DNA of 8,860 nt from Zymomonas sp. (GTDB taxonomy: Bacteria > Pseudomonadota > Alphaproteobacteria > Sphingomonadales > Sphingomonadaceae). Below, in pieces: positions 6,115-8,860 of the stretch. Under the pieces are notes generated by a model that was given only the letters and a program-made list of their open reading frames with translations, ran no database searches and was not told the DNA's origin. The position numbers were made by a program, and so were the translations under genes. Position 1 is the stretch's first letter; each line of letters opens with the position of its first letter. The stretch is taken from assembly GCA_027489105.1 (NCBI GenBank), contig JAIYAJ010000273.1:1-8860 (forward strand), given 5' to 3'.

Positions 6115-6906
6115 TCATGATTTCACATAGGCCCAGCCGCCGTCGAGGTTCAGCGTCTGCCCGACCACGAGGCTGGCATCGTCGGATGCAAGGAACAGCA
6201 CGCCACGCGCGACCTCATAGGCGTCGCAGGGCCGGCCGAGCGGCAGGCTGGCGGTCATCTGCTGCTTGGCATTGGCGTCGGCCGCGAAGAAGCGCTCGAG
6301 CATCGCCGTCTGCACCAGACCGGGGCTGACCGAGGCGACGCGCACCCCGCTCTGCGCCAGTTCGAGCGCCACCGACTTGGTCATCGCCAGCACCGCCGCC
6401 TTGGACGCGGTATAGACCGAGAGCCCGGCAAAGCCGACATGCGCCGCGATCGAGGCGAAGTTGATGATCACCCCCGCGCCGCGCGGCTTCATGAGCCGCA
6501 CCTCCTCGCGCATGCACTGGAATGTGCCCTGCACATTGACCGCGAAGACCCGATCGAAATTGGCGTCGGGCTGATCCTCGACCAGCGCCACATGCCCCTC
6601 GATCCCCGCATTGTTGATCGCGATGTCGAGCGGCGTGCCGCTCTGCGCGATCGTTGCGAACAGGGCCGCGACGTCGTCGGGGCTGGCGACGTCCGCACGG
6701 ATGAACGCGCCCTGCGCGCCAGCCTCTCGGATGAGATCGACACATTCGGCGCCCGCCGTCTCGTCGATGTCGGCGAGGATAAGGCTGGCGCCCTCCTTCG
6801 CGAATTCGAGCGCGACCGCGCGGCCGATGCCGGCGGCACCGCCCGTCACCAGCACCGACTTTCCGGCGAAGCGCCGCATCCCGCTTGTGGCTGCCATCTC
6901 TGTCAT
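6115..6906 (-). CDS. Short-chain dehydrogenase/reductase (classical SDR)
   Basis: A 263-residue classical SDR, cytosolic, oxidising an alcohol or reducing a ketone with a nicotinamide cofactor. The glycine-rich cofactor loop is TGGAAGIG (21-28) and the NNAG motif is at 98-101. The catalytic residues are S152 (NFASIAAHVG), Y165 and K169 (YTASK), with the supporting N124 in FAVNVQG. D46 after the second strand (LILADID) points to NAD(H) in preference to NADP(H). The C-terminus ends with the usual LNLDGGWAYVKS. The ATG at 6906 is supported by GGGAGA (6913-6918), six bases upstream. It lies 69 bases after the LysR gene and 43 bases before the CoA-ester lyase gene, all on the minus strand, so an SDR-lyase operon, perhaps including lysR, is likely. 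Substrate cannot be inferred; a secondary alcohol or hydroxyacyl intermediate fits the neighbours. Confidence 0.94.
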   Translation of the reverse strand: MTEMAATSGMRRFAGKSVLVTGGAAGIGRAVALEFAKEGASLILADIDETAGAECVDLIREAGAQGAFIRADVASPDDVAALFATIAQSGTPLDIAINNAGIEGHVALVEDQPDANFDRVFAVNVQGTFQCMREEVRLMKPRGAGVIINFASIAAHVGFAGLSVYTASKAAVLAMTKSVALELAQSGVRVASVSPGLVQTAMLERFFAADANAKQQMTASLPLGRPCDAYEVARGVLFLASDDASLVVGQTLNLDGGWAYVKS

Positions 6907-6975
6907 CTCGTCTCTCCCATTATCTGATCCGTTCGCGTTACGCTGCCTGCCTCACAGGCGTCCGGCCGGCCATTC

Positions 6976-8019
6976 TCAGCCCGACCGCTGGCTGATCCGG
7001 CGGTTCTCTATGCTCGGCCGCACCCAGCGCAGCGCATCCGGGGGATGGCGCCCGCTATCGGCCGAATGGCGCTTGGCATCCATCGCCATGCGCCCGATCT
7101 CGGGCTCGAAGGTGCGGAAGGTGGCGATCAGGAAATCGAGGAAGACGCGCAGCTTGGGCAGCATAAGCTCGGTCGTCGGGAAGACCGCGTAGAGCCCATG
7201 GTCGAGCAGGTTGGGCGCGAACTCATAGTGAGGCAGCACGCGCTTGACCCGGCCGAAGCTCAGATCATCGGCGATCAGCCAGGCCGGGAGCAAGCCGATG
7301 CCGACGCCCAGCACGACAGCATTGTGGAGGATATTGGCGTCGTTCACCTGCAGGTTGCCCGACACCCGAACCTCCTTTGCGCCCGCCGCCGATCGATAAT
7401 GCCAGACCGCCCCGCCAGTCTCGCCCGAGCCCGCCTGCGGGAAGGCCAGGCAATTATGCTGTAGCAGATCCTCGGGCGCGCGGATTTCCGGGTGGCTCGC
7501 GAGGTAGAGCGGGCTTGCGTAGAGGACGCGCTCGAGCCCCTGCGACAGGCGGCGCATCGTCAGATTCTGCTCCTCGGGTGTGCCGATCCGGATGCTCAGG
7601 TCGATCTTGTTCGCGAACAGGTCGAGATTGTCGTCCGACAGGATCAGCCGCAGCGTGATGTCGGGATAGGCGAGCAGGAAATTGGGCAGCGCGTTGGACA
7701 GGAATTTCTCGGCGATGCTGGCGCGGGTGTGGACCGTCAGCAGGCCACGTGGCGCCGATTGCTGTTCGGCCATCGACTGCGACAGCACGTCGATCTGGTC
7801 CAATATCTTGCAGGCCTGATCGAAATAGAGCCGCCCGGCGGTCGTCAGCGCGAGTTTCCGGCTGGTCCGGTTGAGCAGCCGCGCCCTGACCGCATGTTCG
7901 AGCTGGCTGATCTTGCGCGACACCGATCCCGGCGACAGGCCGATCTCACGCCCCGCCGCCGACAGGCTACCCAGCTGAACCGCGCGAACGAAGGTTCGCA
8001 TTCCCTCTAGCGTGTCCAT
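6976..8019 (-). CDS. LysR-family transcriptional regulator with C-terminal extension
   Basis: A 347-residue LysR-type regulator. The N-terminal winged helix-turn-helix spans about residues 1-60 (MDTLEGMRTFVRAVQLGSLS at the start, SPGSVSRKISQLE at 29-41). A periplasmic-binding-like effector domain follows (about 91-303), with VNDANILHNAVVLGVGIGLLPAWL (225-248) typical of the CrgA/DsdC-like branch. I chose the ATG at 8019 because it gives the normal LysR N-terminus and has GGGAGA (8024-8029) just upstream. The in-frame ATG at 8061 would add 14 unrelated residues. The fold ends near residue 303, yet about 44 more residues follow (from EPEIGR), rich in Arg, Ser and His and probably disordered. 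Relatives are usually nearer 300 residues. It sits between the HyuB-type gene and the SDR gene on the same strand and probably controls one or both. Confidence 0.93.
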   Translation of the reverse strand: MDTLEGMRTFVRAVQLGSLSAAGREIGLSPGSVSRKISQLEHAVRARLLNRTSRKLALTTAGRLYFDQACKILDQIDVLSQSMAEQQSAPRGLLTVHTRASIAEKFLSNALPNFLLAYPDITLRLILSDDNLDLFANKIDLSIRIGTPEEQNLTMRRLSQGLERVLYASPLYLASHPEIRAPEDLLQHNCLAFPQAGSGETGGAVWHYRSAAGAKEVRVSGNLQVNDANILHNAVVLGVGIGLLPAWLIADDLSFGRVKRVLPHYEFAPNLLDHGLYAVFPTTELMLPKLRVFLDFLIATFRTFEPEIGRMAMDAKRHSADSGRHPPDALRWVRPSIENRRISQRSG

Positions 8020-8041
8020 GCTCTCTCCCGCAGCCGTTCGG

Positions 8042-8063
8042 CCATGGCAGAGACATAGCATGG
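8042..8063. promoter_or_regulatory. Candidate operator upstream of lysR
   Basis: CCATG (8042-8046) and CATGG (8059-8063) form a perfect five-base inverted repeat with a 12-base spacer, 23 to 44 bases upstream of the lysR start, where its promoter would lie. LysR proteins commonly autoregulate from such dyads. The symmetry does not fit the classic T-N11-A box exactly, and a five-base repeat can arise by chance, so this is tentative. Confidence 0.22.
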
Positions 8064-8139
8064 GTGCGGCGACGCGGACGATCCGCGTTCGCCATGGGCG
8101 CGTCCGGTCGTCATCGCGTCCGAAGGCATGGACACGGGC

Positions 8140-8860
8140 TCAGGCGGCGGCCATTTCCCGGCGCCGGCGCGCCGTCGCCTCGACATTGACGGTCAGCTGC
8201 TCGGGCGCACGGATGGGGTCGCCCTCGATCACCACACCATAGTCGCGATAGGCGCCCTCGATCGTCACATATTCGTCGCGGACGTCGCATTTGACCCGCT
8301 CGGGATCGCGCGCCAGCGGGTCGCCCCAGCCGCCGCCGCCGCCGGTCTGGAAGCGGAAGGCTCCGCCGGCCTTGACCGACCAGGATTTGCGCGAGGCGTA
8401 GTAATAATAGCGCCCGTTCGGGTCGACGCGCTTGGTCTCGGGATCGAGCATGCCGACAACCGGGACCGACTGGGCGAGAATGGCATCGTCGGCCGGGAGC
8501 AGCGGGCCGAGGTCGACGCCCCCGTCCTCTTCGCCGGGGAACAGCCAGCAGGCCTGGGTCGTGCCCGGACGCCCGCCATAGACGCCGATCCCGCTCGGCT
8601 CCTTCGCATGCAGCGCGATCGACAGATGCTCGCCATCGGCCAGCCACAGCGTATCGCGCCGGACCGCAGCACCGCCGCGATTCTCGCCGGGGCCGGCTGT
8701 GTCGGCGACATATTCCTTGCGCATCACGACGACCGGCACGTCGGACTCGACCGCCTCGGTCGCGGGGTCGAGATTGTTGCTGACGTGAAAGACCGTATAG
8801 CTGTCGCCGTCGCCCGCCTTGGTCCCGCCCCAGGGGCCATGTTCGCCGCCGCAATTGCCG
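8140..8860 (-). CDS. Hydantoinase B/oxoprolinase family subunit, C-terminal part (HyuB-like)
   Basis: The last 239 residues of a Hydantoinase_B family protein. The 5' part lies beyond the window and the reading frame is open to the edge, with its first full codon at 8859. Family marks are GNCGGEHGPWGG at the visible start, GENRGGAAVRRDT, and the glycine-rich FRFQTGGGGGWGDPLARDPE near the end, followed by RDYGVVIEG. Members form complexes with a HyuA-type ATPase subunit. They act in ATP-dependent hydantoin or 5-oxoproline hydrolysis, or in carboxylation of acetone or acetophenone. Which of these applies cannot be told from this fragment. Its HyuA partner is not in the window and may lie upstream beyond the edge. 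It is followed by a 120-base gap and then the lysR gene on the same strand. An internal GTG at 8739 is not a start, because the homologous frame continues through it. Confidence 0.88.
   Translation of the reverse strand, partial: GNCGGEHGPWGGTKAGDGDSYTVFHVSNNLDPATEAVESDVPVVVMRKEYVADTAGPGENRGGAAVRRDTLWLADGEHLSIALHAKEPSGIGVYGGRPGTTQACWLFPGEEDGGVDLGPLLPADDAILAQSVPVVGMLDPETKRVDPNGRYYYYASRKSWSVKAGGAFRFQTGGGGGWGDPLARDPERVKCDVRDEYVTIEGAYRDYGVVIEGDPIRAPEQLTVNVEATARRRREMAAA

Noticed and set aside
6919..6924. GATAAT on the minus strand as a -10 box for the SDR gene
   Set aside because: Transcription would start inside the ribosome-binding site, and no -35 box is present at the right distance.
6945..6971. 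Hairpin GCCTG-N5-CAGGC plus CCGGCCGG palindrome after lysR as a terminator
   Set aside because: The stem is short and no T-run follows. GC-rich palindromes of this size are expected by chance here.
1..8860. tRNA, rRNA, insertion sequence, CRISPR or attachment sites
   Set aside because: No cloverleaf-like or rRNA sequence, transposase or integrase frame, terminal inverted repeats or spaced repeats were seen on either strand.

Overview
The window is GC-rich, densely packed, chromosomal-type DNA from a proteobacterium. Codon use, the family mix and the style of regulators suggest an alphaproteobacterium of the sphingomonad type (Sphingomonas, Sphingobium, Novosphingobium). That assignment comes from general resemblance, not from a marker gene. 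No RNA genes, insertion sequences, CRISPR arrays or integrase genes are visible. The content looks like a catabolic accessory locus handling carboxylic or CoA-linked organic compounds.

Left block (58-2492, minus strand): an amidohydrolase-2 family protein is followed, with a 4-base ATGA overlap, by an AMP-forming acyl-CoA synthetase. The amidohydrolase lacks the usual N-terminal HxH metal pair. Centre (2493-2778): an AT-rich divergent control region. It holds two copies of a 16-base element in inverted orientation. Each is followed outward, at exactly equal distances, by TTGACC-N18-TAGCST promoter-like sequence. Right block (2779-5166, plus strand): two paralogous IclR regulators in tandem, then an alpha/beta-hydrolase-fold protein, all overlapping and probably translationally coupled. 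The hydrolase lacks both the nucleophile Ser and the catalytic His.

Converging from the right (minus strand): the 3' part of a hydantoinase B/oxoprolinase family subunit (8140-8860, running off the window), a LysR regulator (6976-8019), a short-chain dehydrogenase (6115-6906) and a CitE/HpcH-type CoA-ester lyase (5181-6071). The lyase and the alpha/beta hydrolase end 14 bases apart, tail to tail, with both stop codons inside the arms of a short dyad.

Taken together, the enzymes could form a route in which an alcohol is oxidised (SDR), carboxylated or ring-opened (HyuB-type subunit), activated with CoA (synthetase) and cleaved (CitE-like lyase). The two non-canonical hydrolase-fold proteins would act at unknown steps. 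This pathway is inference. The symmetric control region and the tandem IclR pair next to it are the best-supported unusual features.
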